Shown: piece after piece, positions 21,106-34,539 of the stretch
How the letters are laid out: each line of letters begins with the position of its first letter
How positions within the stretch are numbered: position 1 is the first letter of the stretch
Position numbers and translations under genes: made by a program
Assembly: GCF_000699445.3 (NCBI RefSeq)
Contig: NC_067197.1
Location: 22,799,809-22,863,808 of the forward strand
Reading direction: 5' to 3'
DNA length: 64,000 bases
Source: Schistosoma haematobium
Taxonomy: Eukaryota > Platyhelminthes > Trematoda > Strigeidida > Schistosomatidae
Notes under the pieces: generated by a model
What the model was told of the DNA's origin: nothing
The model's database searches: none
What the model saw: the letters and a program-made list of their open reading frames with translations, nothing else

Positions 21106-23639
21106 TTGAAAATTGTCATCATATCAAAACACTAATGTATAAATGATGAATACGCTTTTCAATAAATTTACTTCACACTCTACAATTATCTATCTGAGCT
21201 AATATTTTAAAAGAATGGACAGGTTTAAGGTAGATAAAACTTTTTGAAATTACAACATGTGAATTTAGAATTGTTCGTAATATAACATAAAATTATTGAT
21301 ATTACTGAAATACCTGGTATATAATGTTAACATTGAATAGGTTTATACATTAGTTGAAATTATGAAATTAATATTAATTAGAATAAATATGAGTCATATA
21401 AGATAAGAAAGATAATTATGTAATTACAAATCAGATGAAATGTTTGATTGAATAATACAATATCTGTAGAATGATAGAAATTAATGAAGGAAAAGTAAAA
21501 TGGCACAATCATTCATTGAATTCTTTGTATGTTCACTAGTTTAATAATGATGGTTATAATATAAAATATTATGAACAATAATAATGCTAGTACTCTGTAA
21601 TTGTTAAAAGATATATTTACTTTAAAGATGACTATCTCTTTAGATCATTCATCTGAATTTATAACTGTAGGATCTAATACCTTACTAACTGTACTGAAAT
21701 ATTTCTCTTATATCTTTACTTATATCTATTATATAATCTAATCGATTCAAACGTTTTAAAAAATATATTCAGTTTATTGGTAATTTGAAGTTTATATAAA
21801 CACTTTATCAGGGACCGTTTACTATTATTAAGAGCACAGTTATGATTGTCGCATTCAAATTTTCCCTTCTTTATCCTAGTTTTTAAAGTCTGAGCTTATT
21901 GACTGAACTAATATCACTAACTACATGCTTATATAATAATTAATTCTTAGGCTGGTTATTAAATGTTTAATGTTCAATGATAAAAGTAGAAAAAGGATTG
22001 AGAGGAAAACGTGATAAGAACGATGAGAAGAATAACTGAAAGAAGATGATTATGCATTTCTAAGAGGAAATCAACACAGAATACATTCAACCTAAAAGAA
22101 CTTGGATTATGCTATTGTTGATAAGTAGATTCAGTATCTAAAAAGAAAACGTGATATCATTCAAAGCAAACAGAACTGGATTCTTATCTTGTAGTGGACG
22201 TGTACTCAAGGATGCAAGTGCACCTAGCTGATAGGGCCTAAATAGAATAAAACTCGTGTTCTGGATTACATTGCTAGCTACATTACATTTATTCTATGAA
22301 AATACACATTTTAACAAATCAAACAATTTACCATTTTACAGAAGTTTATAAACAATTTACTTTCGCTTTCGTAAACGTTCACTTCAATTGGTAAAAATTT
22401 ACAAAAATTTGTAGAGGTAGTACTCACTAAATTATGAGTCAATCGTCATAGTGCTCTTTAAACTCAAGTTTTACATTAAATCATGAGACATAATCGATTG
22501 AACCGCTATTGCAATCAATATAACCGAACAATTACAACAATGGATCAAAATTCATTTTACCCTAATAAATTATTGATCAATAGGTAATACTTTGTAGTGA
22601 ATAATCTGCATTTAGAATTGTAAGGTATAACGCACCATGTCATAAATCTTTGTTCTATAAACGAGTAATACTTCATAATGTAAGCGGAAAAATTAAACAA
22701 ATTCGATAGTCTGGTTAAAATTGAAAGTGTATAAAATAACAGATTACTTTATACTATTTGATTTTAACGAAAAGTAAATTCTAATTCACTAAATACAGAA
22801 CATATTTGTCTCACTCACTACTGAGAAACAAAAGCATCATACATGGACACCTATTTGTTAAAGGGTATTTATCTGAATCTACATAATCTTAATATTTATC
22901 AAAGAAATAGTTTTAAGAATATATGTGTTAATCATATTTATATTTATGACCAATAAGTAAACTTTTAACGATTGGTTCTGTATGCCACGTAATGACTTAA
23001 TGAAATGTGATACCATTTTGAAGAAATCAGAAGACAATGTAATATAACCATGAATTTGTATCTTTACGACAGGGTCGTACTTTAGTAGTGAAAAAATCAG
23101 AATGTGTTTAGCTTATTAAGACCTTTTGATGTAACATAGTAAACAGCTAGTGTAAACTTTTATACTGGTAATATGCCTGCCGAACGTCAAATATCCTAAT
23201 GGTAACCTTTGGGATTATAACAGAAAATAACGAAGTTCAAATCCCATGGGGTTTTCTGCTAACGCTTACAAAACGCATAACTTCAAAGAAAATTTAACAG
23301 TTTCACTCCACTTAGTTAAGTGATCACATCATAAAAGCTTCCAATGTAGAAATCATTCAGCATAAAAGACTTATAAAATCAGCAGCGTCCACACCTTGTA
23401 CAAAAAGTGAAGACACACTATATCACACCTACTGTGAGGAAAAGTGAACAGAGAAACCTAATGACTCCTTTTCAAAATAGTAAACTTCATAAAAACGTTT
23501 GTCGAACTTATCATTGAATACAAACTATGGAAACTAACAATAAGATTATTCTGCCATAGATGAAAAGTACATCAAAAAGTAAGGTCAGACAGTTGAGGCT
23601 TTTAGGAATAGGAGTTACTCATAAGCCAACAAAATCACT
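21106..23639. other. AT-rich intronic stretch
   Basis: It contains one decayed Sm-alpha-like copy at about 22195-22290. Otherwise no reading frame, tRNA-like box or RT signature was recognised. Confidence 0.4.
22195..22290 (+). repeat. decayed Sm-alpha-like repeat
   Basis: ACCTAGCTGATAGGGCC...AATAGAAT...CTCGTGTTCTGGATTACATTGCTAGC follows the Sm-alpha hammerhead layout. The core reads CUGAUAG, stem II cannot form and GAAA has become TAAA, so it is dead. Confidence 0.55.
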
Positions 23640-24010
23640 TTAATATCATATAAACTTAATGAGTAAATATCAAAGAAATCATCAACAAAATAAACTGCTC
23701 CAAGTGAGACAGACATAATATAGGACAAACTAACCACTACGTTTATCTTCATTTACATAAATACTACTTGATTGTTGAACGCCATGACTTACTTCTACTT
23801 ATATCATTACATTTGAAAAACCGTGAACGTTCATTTAACTGTGATAACATTGAAATCTCGAAGTAACATAAACAATACCAGAGAGCTTTCGAGGCTCAGC
23901 AATCAATAAACGTATTAAAACAGACAAAACTTATCAGCCAATTGAACAAATTATAAAACAAATATGAAGTCAAGAATCAGGTTCAGAGGAGAGATGATCG
24001 AAATACAAAC
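23640..24010 (+). mobile_element. decayed Penelope-like GIY-YIG fragment
   Basis: The plus frame shows CSK-stop-DRHNIGQT followed by a helix-like YVYLHLHKYY and, after frame changes, LHLKNRERSFNCDNIEI and FEAQQSINVL. The C-x-C-x-x-YIGQT pattern is a GIY-YIG endonuclease of the Penelope type. The second Cys is a TGA and the catalytic Tyr is Asn. It is a relic of a subfamily different from the pieces at 43-47 kb. Confidence 0.48.
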
Positions 24011-24294
24011 TATTAACTGTATTCGAATTGCACTGCATATTTGACCCATTTCACTGGTATACATATGTGTTAACTATAATAAAGATTTTGATTTTGAAAT
24101 ACTATAGGTTGGAAATAACTGAAGACCGAGAACTTAACAAGATAAAATAAATTCATTTTATCATGCTTAAGTTTGTGTTCTTTCTATTTAAAAGATAAAA
24201 CAGTAAACTAAGTATACTTTATCACATTCACTGATTAGATGTTGCTTGATCAATATAATGAAACTATGAAAATATATAGTGGAATTACATATTA

Positions 24295-25075
24295 TATGCA
24301 TCGGTTCAAGTTGCCATACCTCATTAGCACAGCAAGATGAACACCGGATTCATAGTAGTTGGTTCAGTGGTGGTAATATATAACGGAAAGATTGCATATA
24401 AGCATATAGTACATGAAGAAAGAATTAGTTCGTACAAAGAAAGAAATGGAGTGATTTTAATCCCATAGTTTAAGGGAAGACAGAAAGTGTATACACCGAC
24501 GCCATTGTGATCGATTCTGAGCCGTGTCACCAAGAGTCTCCAACCATTAGTTACGATAGTCACGTGGACCCCAACCAAGTAGTCTGCATCTACCAACATG
24601 GCTCAGACCAGAAGTTAGTGACTTCAAGGACTGATGCCACGTTTTGGTTTGGCCGCCCCTAACTTTCTTCCAACCATCCCCAACACTAATCAGGATTGTG
24701 CGTCGTGGTAATCGGTGTTCAGGGATACGCAACACGTGACCCAACCACCTCAGTCGATGAAGGTTCACAACCTCATCAATTGATTTACCATCATTCCCTA
24801 ATACCCTGAGACCCTTTCCGACCCCACTCCTCCTTGTGTGAAGGCGGCATCGCTGTCATACTGGTTGTCTGAAGGAAACACCTTACTGCTGTCACACCTC
24901 TGAACAGTCAGCAGTACGACTTCGCCTTCGAACATTGGGTTTGTTGCTTTTAGTCTTACCGCTCTTCAACCGACCTGTCTGGCATGGACCTTGAGGAACG
25001 GTTGTTCAGGCTAGTATAGCTCGGTTGCTTCATCACGATAGGCAAGCCCGACCACCACGTCAAGGTATATATATG
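24295..25075 (-). mobile_element. internally deleted copy of non-LTR family A
   Basis: Read on the minus strand from 25075: 5' leader sequence matching 49741-50000 (GGTCGGGCTTGCCTATCGTG, then AAGGCGAAGTCGTACTGCTGACTG). Near 24807-24812 it jumps directly to the RT C-terminus (RVLGNDGKSIDEVVNLHRLRW, then WGPRDYRN). It ends at the usual 3' UTR (GGCAACTTGAACCGATGC). The endonuclease and most of the RT are missing, yet both ends are present. This is the layout of a non-autonomous deletion derivative. Stops break the remaining frame. Confidence 0.7.
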
Positions 25076-25232
25076 TAATCCAAAGTAACCTATTTCTTTA
25101 TGATAACAGATAATAAGTATCCAATCACTTATTTGTTAGGAGTTATGTCACTAAATTAGTGACTTTTTAAAAAACGTAGAAAACAAAAATGTTAGTTCAA
25201 AACAAAACATAATTTAAACAAATATCACTTAC

Positions 25233-25426
25233 TTTGTGAATTTTCAATAACGTTTTATTATCGGAATTTATTAATTCATTATTATTATTATTATTATTAC
25301 TAGTGGTATTAACGTATAGTGGATGATATTGTAATGTATTATTCAAATCTTCAAAAGAATTATTCATTAAACATCGTTGAAGTGAATTATTTCTATGATA
25401 CTTCTTTATGATACATTTCTTTATGT
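25233..25426 (-). CDS. Asn-rich exon of an unrecognised minus-strand gene
   Basis: A 194-base minus-strand exon between an acceptor (TTCATTAATTATAG at 25440-25427) and a consensus donor (GTAAGT at 25232-25227). It reads two bases plus 64 codons: basic start (IKKCIIKKYHRNN), then SLQRCLMNNSFEDLNN, seven Asn, and a LLKIHK end. The two leading bases complete the codon left by the exon ending at 54010 (G+AC, Asp), linking the two across a 28.6 kb intron. It ends on a codon boundary, so at least one undetected exon must lie before the exon starting at 9252. No domain recognised. Confidence 0.6.
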
Positions 25427-25629
25427 CTATAATTAATGAACATTGAATAAAGAAATGAGAATTAAAAAAAGAACATAGTGAATAATTGGGGAAAAAGAAT
25501 AATTAATCAGTTTAAGTTTATAAAATATTAACATTTCCCTAGAAAAGAAATTACTATAAAGTATTATTGTATTTTATTCTATTGATTTTATAAGATTTTC
25601 TTTATGAAGATGTAATATGATGAATAATT

Positions 25630-25800
25630 ATTTCACAGGCTGAAATCATGAGTCAATTGAAGCCAGACCACCATGGAAAACCTGGAAGCACTGGACGGCC
25701 GTTTCGTCCTAGTATGGGACTCCTCATCAGTGTACATCCACGACCAGCACCCCGCGAGATTCGAACCCAGGACCTATCAGTCTCGCGCTAATGATAGATA
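25630..25800 (-). repeat. CTGAGGA-family repeat, 5'-truncated
   Basis: Minus orientation. It carries the B-box-like GGTTCGAATCTCG, the hammerhead-like block and the 3' end (TTTTCCATGGTGGTCTGGC, then TTCAATTGACTCATGA). At the core the sequence reads CACTG-ATGAGGA-GTCCC, so core position C3 is A. Stem II (GTCC/GGAC), GAAA, stem III ACGG/CCGT and the GTC cleavage triplet are kept. The copy stops at the tRNA-like part. Confidence 0.7.
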
Positions 25801-26635
25801 ACCTTTAAAATTACCTATTATTTGAAATACAGTTTAACCATTAAAAATGTATAGAATGTATAAAATTACGTTTAAATGTGTTTGACTTGCTATATTAATG
25901 TTTATTTTGAAGTGATATTTGGGTCAGAATAAAAGCGAATTAAGAAAATGTTTTAGATAAGAAATATAATTAATTCATAAATTTCCTGACTACTGATTTA
26001 AATCACGTATAAACATGTGTAGTCGACGAGGTGATTGTAATCTATAATCAGAAATCTTATTTCATATCACGTACAATTCGTTATAGTCAACCAAACCTAC
26101 TTTGAATTTTATTTTTGATCCTTTTATTTCATGGATCCCCTTTGAAATAATTACTTCAATAATATAGTTTTTCATTGTTAAAATTATTATCACATTACCT
26201 TGGTTGCCTTTTTTTTCACCTAGTAAATTTCTTTTCAATAAGTCAACGTTTTGGGACAATATGTAACGACAAACATTTGTACTTGAATCAACGCTATTTA
26301 TGAACTAACTCACTAACTTTAATCTAACATATAAAACATTATCAAGTTTATTATACACTTAATCGTCAATTACCACAAATTGAATCCTATAAAAATTGGA
26401 ATGTACTTGAATGAAACATATTCAAACTAATAATATTTTATAACGTCATTCTTTAAATTAATATCAAGCATTCTACATTTAAAACGTCTGTACATGTAAT
26501 TTTCTAAACTAATGTAAAAATTTTTAACATTCATAATTTAACATTTCTCAAACATAATATCATAAGTGTTTGTACTTATCATAGAGACAGAGTCTGTTCA
26601 AAAGTCAATTCTTAATTATTTATCAGTTTAGGTGT

Positions 26636-27015
26636 TGTGAAAACTGTTAAGTTTTTGATTGAAATCATGAGTCAATTGAAGCTAGATCACCATGAAAAAC
26701 CTGGAAGCACTGAACCACCGTTTCGTCCTATTGCGGAACTCCACAGCAGTGAGCATCAACGACCCCGCCCACCGCGAGATTCGAACCCAGGACCTATCAG
26801 TCTCGCGCCAGGCGCTTTACCAACTAGACCACTGAGCAGGCACCCAACGGTGTTAATGTCTAACTTAAAATAATCCACGAAACTGAGAGACACATCCACC
26901 ATTGTCTTCAGTGAGTTCCTCCCTCACAACTGACTCGGTTGAACTCCACTAGTCATTGCTTCTCACTAGAACTTCAGAATATACTTCTTGTAGCCAGTCA
27001 CTAGTGAGCATATGT
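26636..27015 (-). repeat. near full-length CTGAGGA-family repeat
   Basis: Minus orientation, from the 3' end at 26636 to a head near 27015. It has a tRNA-like part with B-box GGTTCGAATCTCG and an A-box-like TGGTCTAGTTGG, and a leader with GACAATGGTGGATGTGTCTC. In the ribozyme region the core is CTGTGGA (position A6 changed) and stem II starts GTTCC, so it is predicted inactive. The frame at 26637-26873 is a shadow of this repeat. Confidence 0.75.
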
Positions 27016-27165
27016 TGATTATTATCAGAAGGGGTTTTGTGAAAATTGTAGTAATTTCAACAGTTGAGATCATGAATCATGAAACGGCCGTCCACTGCTT
27101 CCGGGTTTTCCATGGTGGTCTAGCTTCAATTGATTCATGATCTCAACTGTTGAAACTATCTATAT
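27016..27165 (+). repeat. fold-back of CTGAGGA-family 3' end
   Basis: The 26-base block TTTCAACAGTTGAGATCATGA... at 27056-27082 and its inverse at about 27131-27157 enclose a short plus-oriented piece that begins inside the ribozyme (GAAACGGCCGTCC) and runs to the 3' end. The result is a hairpin. It directly abuts the head of the copy at 26636-27015 through TGATTATTATCAGAAGGGG. Confidence 0.65.
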
Positions 27166-27339
27166 ATTAGTCAATATTTTTTCGGTAGAATAAGACATAG
27201 AAGTATAATAAGTCTTCGAAATTTGATCGAAATTATCTAATTAGTTTAAAAACAAAAGTATGCTAAATATTTGGTGGCACGATATATTCCCACAAACACA
27301 TACGCAAAGATATGTGGGTTTCATCAGACCACACCATGG

Positions 27340-28860
27340 AGAATCAGTTAGATCACACTTGCATTACTAAAAGCATCAGAATGTAATGGAAAACGCTAGA
27401 ACAGAGAAAGGGACTGACAGCTTCAGATCATGACCTGTTGGTTGCCAAGATGAAATTGAAGCTAAAGAAAATTTGGGAGGAGGGATGAGTGCCACTAACA
27501 GACTGGAAAGAAGGACGCCTCATTAAGATACCAAAGGAAGGAAATTTGAACAAAGTTGAGAACTACACTGGCATTACACTGCTGTCAGTATCAAGAGGGG
27601 TTTACAACAGATTGTTGCCGAACCGGATGAAAAATTCAGTAGACGCTTAGCTTCGATATCAACAGGCTAGATACTGTAAAGATCGGTGGTGCACAAAACA
27701 AATCGCTACACTACGGATCATCGTTAAACAATTCGTTGAGTTGAATTCGTCACTACACATCAACTTCCTTGATTATGGAAAAGTATTTGACAATCTGCAT
27801 AAAAGAACATTATGGAAACTTCTTTGACGCTATGAAGTACATGAAAAGATCGTCAACATCTCACCGAATTCATACGACGGACTACACTGTGAAGTTGTGC
27901 ATGAAGGACTGCTGAATGATGCATTCCAAGTGAGGGTCAGATCAGACAAGGCTGCTTACTATCCCTCTTTCTCTTTCTTCTGATGGTCGACTAGATTATG
28001 AAGGTCTCCACATCTGAGAGGAAACACGGAATAAAGTGGACAGGTTGGATACAACTAGACGATTTGGACTTCTCAGATAACCTAGCCCTTCTCTCCCAAA
28101 CATATAAACAAATTCGGGTTAAAACAGTCAGTGTAGCAGCAGTATCTGCAACAGTAGACCTTAACATTCACAAAGGGAACGCAAGGTCCTCAAATAAAAC
28201 ACGGAGAACACCAACCCAATCACAATTGATGGAGTTCTTCATGATGTGGAATTTTCCACGTACCTAGAAAGAATCATCGATGAAAATGGAGGATCAGATG
28301 AAGATGTAAAGTGAGGGATTGGCAAAACAAAGGCCTCATTCCTACAATTGAAGAACATATAGAGCTCAAAACAACTGTCAACCAATATCAAAGTCAGAAT
28401 CTTCAATGCAAACGTCAATACAATTCTATTGTACGGAGCTGGAACATGGAGAACTACTACAACCATCATCAAGAAGATACAAGTAGTTATAAACAATTTT
28501 CCACGCAAAATGCTCAATGTTCGTCTGCCTTATATCATTAGCAACAGCTTACTGTTGGAGAAAACAAACGAGCTTCTAGCTGAAAGAAAAATTAGGGAAA
28601 GTCGCTCAGGGTGTGTAGGAAATACATTACAGAAATCACTAAACTGCATCACGAGGCAAGCGTTAAATTGGATTCCTGAAGGGAAACGGAAAAGAGGAAA
28701 ACCAAGGAACACACTTCGTTTAGAACTGGAAGCAGACATGAAAAGGATGAATAGCAACTGAAAAAACAGTATAGGATTACCCAGGACAGAGTTGGATGGA
28801 GAATGATGGTGAGTGGCCTATGCTCCTCCATGAGAGGTAACAGGCGTAAGTAAGTAAGTA
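27340..28860 (+). mobile_element. non-LTR family B relic (RT)
   Basis: The longest family B copy. A short endonuclease-end piece (SDHDL-like) leads at about 27430 into the RT region: GRLIKIPKEGNLNKVENYTGI, then INFLDYGKVFDNL, RQGCLLSLFLFLL, and DDLDFSDNLALLS. The last is the catalytic block, where the usual F/Y-A-D-D reads F-S-D-N, so the RT is dead. The tail region [19 protein letters not shown] and [22 protein letters not shown] follows, then the end CAGGCGTAAGTAAGTAAGTA at 28860. There are several stops and frameshifts. Family assignment (RTE-like, SR2-like) is from memory of the tail motif. Confidence 0.75.
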
Positions 28861-31800
28861 TTGTTAAATATTGGTAAAAAAAACACCAATGAACGACTTT
28901 TAAGCACTAATAAATGTATCAGCTAGATTGCATTCCAGTTCGTTAAACCTTTTAAGAAAATACGTATAATCACATTATTTTATAACTACCACACAACTTA
29001 TACAACTTCCAACCTGTGATTTTGATAGGACATTAACACATGTTTTTAAGTTACTGAAAATATTTGGTAAGAATTGATCAAGTATTTTAGAAAAAGAAAG
29101 ATTGAAGCAAATAGCTTCTTGCTTGGATTCAATTAATCAAATATGCTTGAAAGCCATAAACAGCATCTAAAATTTACAGGTAATTTTTAAATAAAAAAGG
29201 TATCATAAATTTCTTTGAATCGATACCGATTCCCATGTATTATAAAGCCTATAATTTGAAATTTTATATATATTCAAGCAGAAGATAATTCTGGAAGCTA
29301 TTTTAATGCAAAACAAATAACTATTTGAACACACATTTCAAATATTGTTTTCAGAATAATATGAAATCAATAACGATGACACTTTTGTATTTCGAAATTA
29401 TGAAACACAGGACCAAGTGTGTTCGGGAATCTGCGCTTCCTACAGATTGACTAGTATTGTGAGGCATACAGAATTACATTAGTTACATTCTAGTAACTAA
29501 TCAAAATATATTGATGAGACTAAGTTTGAGCAAAGTTCCTATCATAATAGGGTTTTTGTAATATGGCTATAAATTTATGTGTACTGATAAGAGGTCCTAC
29601 TGACTGATTTACATGATCAGATGACTTCCACAAAAGGAGAAATTTGATACTAGATTCTAATGCATTTTAAAATGTTTTGAAACACTTCTTCAAAAATGGT
29701 GATTATGCAAATTCTAAATGAATGAATATCATATGAACATACTATAACCGCAAACCGTCGTAGTAATGCTATGTTTAATTACTCATTAACTGCTTTTGAA
29801 ACAATTAATATATTTCTATTTTTAAATGCTTTTCAACAAAAATACAAGATTATATCTTATGAAGCATGTTTTAGGGTTATACATTTATATATATATACGA
29901 AATACACATATAGATTGAAGTTGCAAATGCAAATTCCTGACCATTGTAGATTGTTTAGTTAATAATATTGAGTGTCGCGTCGATTAATCATGATAAGGAA
30001 AGTTGATAAGATCTGCAAGCGGTGAATCAAATCAACCTAGATAGTAACTTTGCATATCAGACCATAAAGATGTAAAGATCAAAAGGTAAATATGATCGCC
30101 TATGATAAATTTTCTAAATTGTGTATGCCAATAAATACAAATGATACAGGTGAATTATTTTTGTCTAGATCTGCTTAGCTGATTTCAATGAATTTGTTTA
30201 CTGAAAGTTGGCTTTCATAATACTTACATATACTGGAATATTAATTAACAGCTGTCTCGTCTTATTATGAAACTAGACAGTGTTATCTGCATCGGGTGAT
30301 ATTTACGATCGAATCATGAGGTTTGAATTCTACCTTCTATCTGTTAGGTTAAAGTACAATGATCTATTTATTTTAAAGATGATATGCGACATTCAAAACC
30401 AAACAGCTGTTCAGTATTCAGTAAACTTTCTCGGTTGTTTTTCTCCAACCAACAATACTATGCGATAACATTTACTTCAAAAACTTCGGTTTAATACATA
30501 TATGTGTAAATATCTATATAATAGCAAAGAATAAAATGGATGACCAATATTGTATAGTCTAGAGTAAGTGTAAACTCCGAGTGACATCCAAGTGGCTAAA
30601 TTAAAAATTTCACATCAGCTCAAAAGATACAAAAACATTCATTCCTATCCCGTAGGAAACTACTGATATATTAGCTACAAGAAGTGACAATTTGAACAGG
30701 TGAGTAACCATAGTACGAAATATGTCCCTTCATAGTTTACAGTATTTACCCAGCTTAATATTTGTCTCAGTGAATCCATCAAGTGTAACTAAAACTATCT
30801 GCAGTATTCCATAATTTTCAGTAATTTTAAGGTAGTATTTCCGAAAGTTGGTAGAGTACAGGTCAATTTTCATTCAAACTATTATAATCACAGAGCGTAG
30901 AAAAAGGGTCGATATTAGAAGTTTCAAATTTGCTAGATAGTCAATCATCTTCAGACATTATTATAAGCCAGTAAGTTATACTGTACACAAATTCGAACAA
31001 TGTTTATTTTGTTTATATTTTGCACACAAATATGCCATTTTAGTCGGTCGCATGTTATATTATCATATACCTATTTATTTGAACACTTCAAGTTTGATCT
31101 TAGTGAGCAATCGCCAGCTGCTCACAAGTGAAATAATTTTTTTCTAATCAATCACCCAGACATGAGCTCACATTATTCTTCATTATAACAGTCAATCAAG
31201 TATAATTGTCATTGTTCAAAACTACAGAATATTATAACAATTAGATTGTCTACTTAGTAATACTTTCGTTAGATATGGAATTAAACGACGTCGAAAATAA
31301 CTAAATATTCATAAGAAGAATATTAAATAAGAATTTAGTTTCTATAGAGGTATTTCGGATAAGTAAACATTATTCTACATAATACGAGTAGATCTAAACT
31401 TGTAGAAAAACCATGTAATTAATCTCATTAAAACAATAATCATAATGTAGTTTGTACTATAGAATGGATCATTCAATGAAATACTTTAAAGTAACAGGTC
31501 AATATACAACTAATAATAAGGTGATCAGAAGAAAAGCGATTTAAAGTACTTTCTGTTTAAGCATATCGTCTTCGTTTAAATACGTATGAATGAACAACCG
31601 AAAGAAAAAAGACAGTACATGTAATGATGAAATAATATATTTACAATATTGCAATTATTAGAAAACTAAATTTCTGACATAAATGATTTTTAACCAAACT
31701 CAATTGTAGATCTCCAACTTATCATTAGCCTCGAGTAAACCTCATAGTTTATTAAATATGCTTGCTAAATTAGAACATTTAATGAATATTTAATGTATAT

Positions 31801-32029
31801 CGTTACGATGATTATGATAACGCTTTTTTACTTTACGTTATTATTAAAGAGGATTTGTGATTAATTGTTTTGAGTAGATATTTAGGGTATTATTTATCAG
31901 TATCCGTTACCAACTATACTTATTGAGAGAATGCCTTGTTATATACTCTTTAATTACAAGTTTCGCCATATTTGTGAACTCATGTCACTAATCAAATCCT
32001 ATCTAGTTTATAGTGTAAAGAACTTCACT
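28861..32029. other. AT-rich intronic stretch, nothing recognised
   Basis: No RT, tRNA-like, hammerhead or exon-like signal was seen. The plus frames at 29771-29962 and 30280-30468 have no domain and no start or splice context. Confidence 0.4.
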
Positions 32030-32105
32030 AAAGTCTACATACATTCAGCCGAAGAGTCCTAAATAAGACGAAACCCTAAATTTTACTCCTAACCACTACT
32101 CGAAA
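32030..32105 (+). repeat. decayed Sm-alpha-like hammerhead fragment
   Basis: CATTCAGCCGAAGAGTCC, then TAAATAAGACGAAACCC and CCACTACTCG, follow the Sm-alpha layout. The core reads CCGAAGA, with U4 changed. Stem II and GAAA remain; stem III is lost. Confidence 0.5.
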
Positions 32106-33189
32106 GTGAAATAGAAGTGTCTTCATTTTAATGCTGTACTTTGAACGAAATTATACTGTCAGCTAGTGATATCTGAGTATGCAAGACATACACACAACCA
32201 TACAACCTATCATCTCTTAAGATAATTGTTAACACTAAATACACTTAAATTACCATAGTTAGAAATAACCTTTACTTAACTTACTAACAATCAATGTACT
32301 ATGTTGTTGTTATTCATGTCAACCACAAATTCATTACAGGTTCATGAATATGAATTTTCTTCATAACAGCCTTTACAAAATATTGATATTAGTTTAAATT
32401 TCTCGATTGCAATTTCATGTAACAACTAATTGCATGAATTGTTCAATTTCTCTGATACAATGCAAATTTTGTGATTAGTATCAGTTTATGATGTGAATAA
32501 TGAAAATTTACCAATCTCCACAAGTTCTTTATACTAATTAGTAGTTTTATTAAAAATATTTTGTACATCTATTACTCTACGTGACAACCTAAGAAAATCA
32601 AAGTAATTAGATGAACTGATGATATTCATTATAATTTCGTTTCAATATTCAGAAATATGTACACTTCAATCCTGTATAATTTGTTTGTATACCATTAGTC
32701 AATATTACATACCATATAAATCAATATACAGATGATATATACATATATATATGATAGTTCCAGACAAACTATTTGGTTTGATTGTTTCATTATATATTGT
32801 ACTTCAGTATATATTATGTTTATCAATAACACTTTTATTTTTATAATTTAGTAAACAGGTTAACGACAATTGTTTAGTGTACGATCACATATATCATAAC
32901 TTTGTAGAGGCAAATATGCATCATTGTGTAGTCAGTCAGTCAGTCATAACTAAAGCAGTACCTAGTACATATGTCCGTTAGTTCAAGTACTTATACCTTA
33001 TCAAGACAGTGTAAGAGAAATTATCTAGACGACAACCAGAGTGATAAAAATATCCAAAGTAACAGTGGCAAGCGAATATACAAAGCACAGGCAATATAAT
33101 TTGAGAAAAATGAACAGATTCGTGGAATAAATGCAATATGATAACTTTAAAACTCATAATCCATGAGAAGACATAAAATGAATGCACTT

Positions 33190-33430
33190 GGGTGATCGCA
33201 ACTGGTTACGACTCGCATCAATCTCAACCAGATTGTCTAGGTCTATCAACACTGTCCGCTCAAACAATTACTAACTTCGTGAACTGATACTCTGTCTTAG
33301 TTTGGTTGCAACTCCAACACCAACAGACATCGCACGTCAAACTAGGAGATGGTTGAGCATGTACAGTGTTTGTCCCAACCACCTCGGTCGATATAGAACC
33401 GATAGTTCATCGATCTACAAATATGAGTAA
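33190..33430 (-). mobile_element. decayed fragment of non-LTR family A
   Basis: TGTCCCAACCACCTCGGTCGAT and CATCGCACGTC align in order with the plus-strand text of the RT tail at 48460-48540. The frame is broken throughout. Confidence 0.5.
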
Positions 33431-34539
33431 TTAAAGTCACCAAAGTGTATATGACGTTAGATACCATTTACTTTTGACTTAAATCACTTCAGCAATTAAA
33501 GTAGTTTGGGTTCTATAATTTTCAAAGGAGTTTCCCGGATTTACTCAGATTTCCATTGGATACCTTTCGTTGCAGGAAATTGACCTCTACTGAATCCTTC
33601 ACAAACTTCATTCGGTTTGCTACCAAACAGCTAGTTGAATTATATATTTGTTGTTTTTTACGAAGAAAAAGGCAAAGAGAAATCCTGAAGTACATCTAGA
33701 CGCAAATACAGAATTGATTCAAGCGTTTCAGAGCCACATGAAGAGTTTATGACATCGTCCAAAAATGTTAATGAAAGCTTAGTAACTAAACCATCCAGCT
33801 TAAAGACTATAACACAACCAAAAACGTGTCTGTTAAAATTCAACACATACAACTGAAATTTTACTAATTTCGGTTTAATATTATGAAACTAGTATCTGCA
33901 ACATGTGCTAAGCGTAAATAATAAAAAAGGGGTATATATCCGCTATTTAAAGATATTTCATAGAATTGACTATAATGTACACTATAAAGAGCTCTTGTAA
34001 TCACTTTCTACCTTGGTCAATACGACAGAGAAGCAAAACTATTGTAACACTTTTCTGCTGTTAACACCTCGATATCACTTAAGAAACCATTCAACACAGT
34101 TCAAATAAGCTACCTAAAGGGCTTGTATTCCTATATTTCAGGTATAAATTAAATACTAATGATACAGAAACATTAAAACAAGTTTGGTATTAAAATCATT
34201 TTCGAAACATTTTTTCCACCTTTGAGTTATGAACACTTTTTAAACTTCTGTTTGCCTCAATGCCCACAATTCAAAATGTTTAGGCTTTATTGAACTGCAT
34301 TAACCTTCAATTCACCTTCACAAAATAATAGTTTAATTCCTATAACTTATCGATTTTCACAATCAAGCCTCAGTATTGTGTGCTTATTAATCAAGTCATA
34401 TAAACTAATTGTTTTCCTAATATAAAGAAAATATAAGTATGTTTATACAATACATAAAAGCATATCGTAGTCTAAAAAAATATATTATTTATGATATCTA
34501 CACATAAGACTCAAAGAATTTCCAATTTAGACGAAACTA

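Noticed and set aside
23787..23800. Consensus-like minus donor (GTAAGT) near 23.8 kb
   Set aside because: No open minus frame leads into it, and it falls in a decayed Penelope-like fragment on the plus strand.
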